The position numbers and the translations under genes are program-made. A stretch of 15,219 bases of DNA. Source: JBDTYT01 sp040005555. GTDB lineage: Bacteria; Actinomycetota; UBA4738; HRBIN12. Numbering within the stretch: the stretch's first letter is position 1; every line of letters starts with the position of its first letter. The DNA is taken from NCBI GenBank assembly GCA_040005555.1, contig JBDTYT010000036.1, positions 1-15,219 of the forward strand. The letters run 5' to 3'. Below are positions 14,691 through 15,219 of this stretch, one piece after another. A model generated the notes under the pieces. It saw only the letters and a program-made list of their open reading frames with translations. It did not search any database and was not told the origin of the DNA.

Positions 14691-15219
14691 ATGTCGTCGG
14701 TGAAGATGCCTCAGCTCGGTGAGACCGTGATCGAAGGCACGATCTTGAAGTGGTTGAAGCAGGAGGGCGACCAGGTCGCCGTCGACGAGCCGCTGTTCGA
14801 GATCTCGACCGACAAGGTCGACACGGAGGTCCCCGCATCCGAGGCCGGGGTCCTGACGAAGATCTTGGTCCCCGAGGGATCCACGGTTGCCGTCGGCACC
14901 GAGGTGGCCGAGATCTCCGGGTCCGACGGCACGGGCGCCGACGGCCATGGTGCCCAGGGCAAGGAGGAGCCCAAGGCAGCTGACGCTTCCGACGCCGGCA
15001 CGCCGAAGAGCGCTCCCACAGGCCCCTCGACACCTGTCGAAACCCCACAAGCCGATCCCGCTGCACAGGTGCCGCCGGTGTCGACTGGGTCACAGGCCAT
15101 CGCCCCGGCCGGCGACGCACTCCCCGACCGAGGACCCCGCTCGCAGATCCTGTCGCCACTGGTGCGCAAGCTCGCGGCCGAGCAGAACGTCGACCTGTCG
15201 CAGGTCGCCGGCACGGGCT
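14691..15219 (+). CDS. pdhC: 2-oxoacid dehydrogenase E2, dihydrolipoamide acyltransferase (5' part)
   Basis: The first 176 codons of the E2 core subunit; the catalytic acyltransferase domain lies beyond the right edge. One N-terminal lipoyl domain (1-77): VKMPQLGETVIEGTILKWLK, then FEISTDKVDTEVP with lipoylated Lys42. An Ala/Pro/Gly/Ser/Thr-rich swinging linker follows (about 80-148). The peripheral subunit-binding domain begins at about 149 with SQILSPLVRKLAAEQNVDLS and continues to QVAGTG at the edge; this domain holds E1 and E3. Start ATG 14691 has GGGAGG 4 nt upstream and is 13 bp after the E1 beta stop. Pyruvate versus other 2-oxoacid specificity is set by the missing catalytic domain. 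KVDTEVP is common to actinobacterial E2 proteins of pyruvate and 2-oxoglutarate complexes. Confidence 0.94.
   Translation, partial: MSSVKMPQLGETVIEGTILKWLKQEGDQVAVDEPLFEISTDKVDTEVPASEAGVLTKILVPEGSTVAVGTEVAEISGSDGTGADGHGAQGKEEPKAADASDAGTPKSAPTGPSTPVETPQADPAAQVPPVSTGSQAIAPAGDALPDRGPRSQILSPLVRKLAAEQNVDLSQVAGTG

Overview
The window is a gene-dense, high-GC bacterial segment with about 6.5 kb of minus-strand and 8 kb of plus-strand information, short intergenic gaps, frequent GTG starts and purine-rich Shine-Dalgarno sites. The gene content (a CRIGERS-type thiosulfate sulfurtransferase preceded by a cysteine-rich leader ORF, a SUF rather than ISC Fe-S system, many GTG starts) suggests an actinobacterium (Actinomycetota), probably from an uncultured or deep-branching group, because it carries a heterotetrameric E1 2-oxoacid dehydrogenase. 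That placement is inference. I see no mobile elements, tRNA, rRNA or CRISPR; the segment looks like ordinary chromosome.

Region 1 (1-3630, all minus strand) is a sulfur/Fe-S neighbourhood read in the order DUF59 metal-sulfur assembly factor, sulfurtransferase, Ppx/GppA phosphatase, SufB (cut by the window edge). The sulfurtransferase has its own leader: a TTGACA promoter, a short ORF with four Cys codons including a tandem TGC-TGT, and three mutually exclusive RNA pairings laid out like a trp-type attenuator. This is the most interesting feature here and is too short to be found by usual gene calling.

Region 2 (3703-5761, plus) is a two-gene signalling unit: a NarL/LuxR response regulator and a soluble histidine kinase whose N-terminal receiver domain has Glu in place of the phosphorylated Asp.

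Region 3 (5734-9205, minus) is a corrinoid uptake operon, btuF-btuC-btuD, with overlapping genes behind a well-conserved cobalamin riboswitch. The ATPase carries an extra C-terminal domain of about 140 residues. The operon converges on the kinase gene with a 28-bp overlap.

Region 4 (9313-10017, plus) is an unrecognised small lipoprotein.

Region 5 (10024-15219) has gcvT on the minus strand divergent from lpdA, E1 alpha, E1 beta and the 5' part of E2 on the plus strand: a 2-oxoacid (probably pyruvate) dehydrogenase operon including its own E3. Placing gcvT beside lpdA makes sense because E3 also serves the glycine cleavage system.
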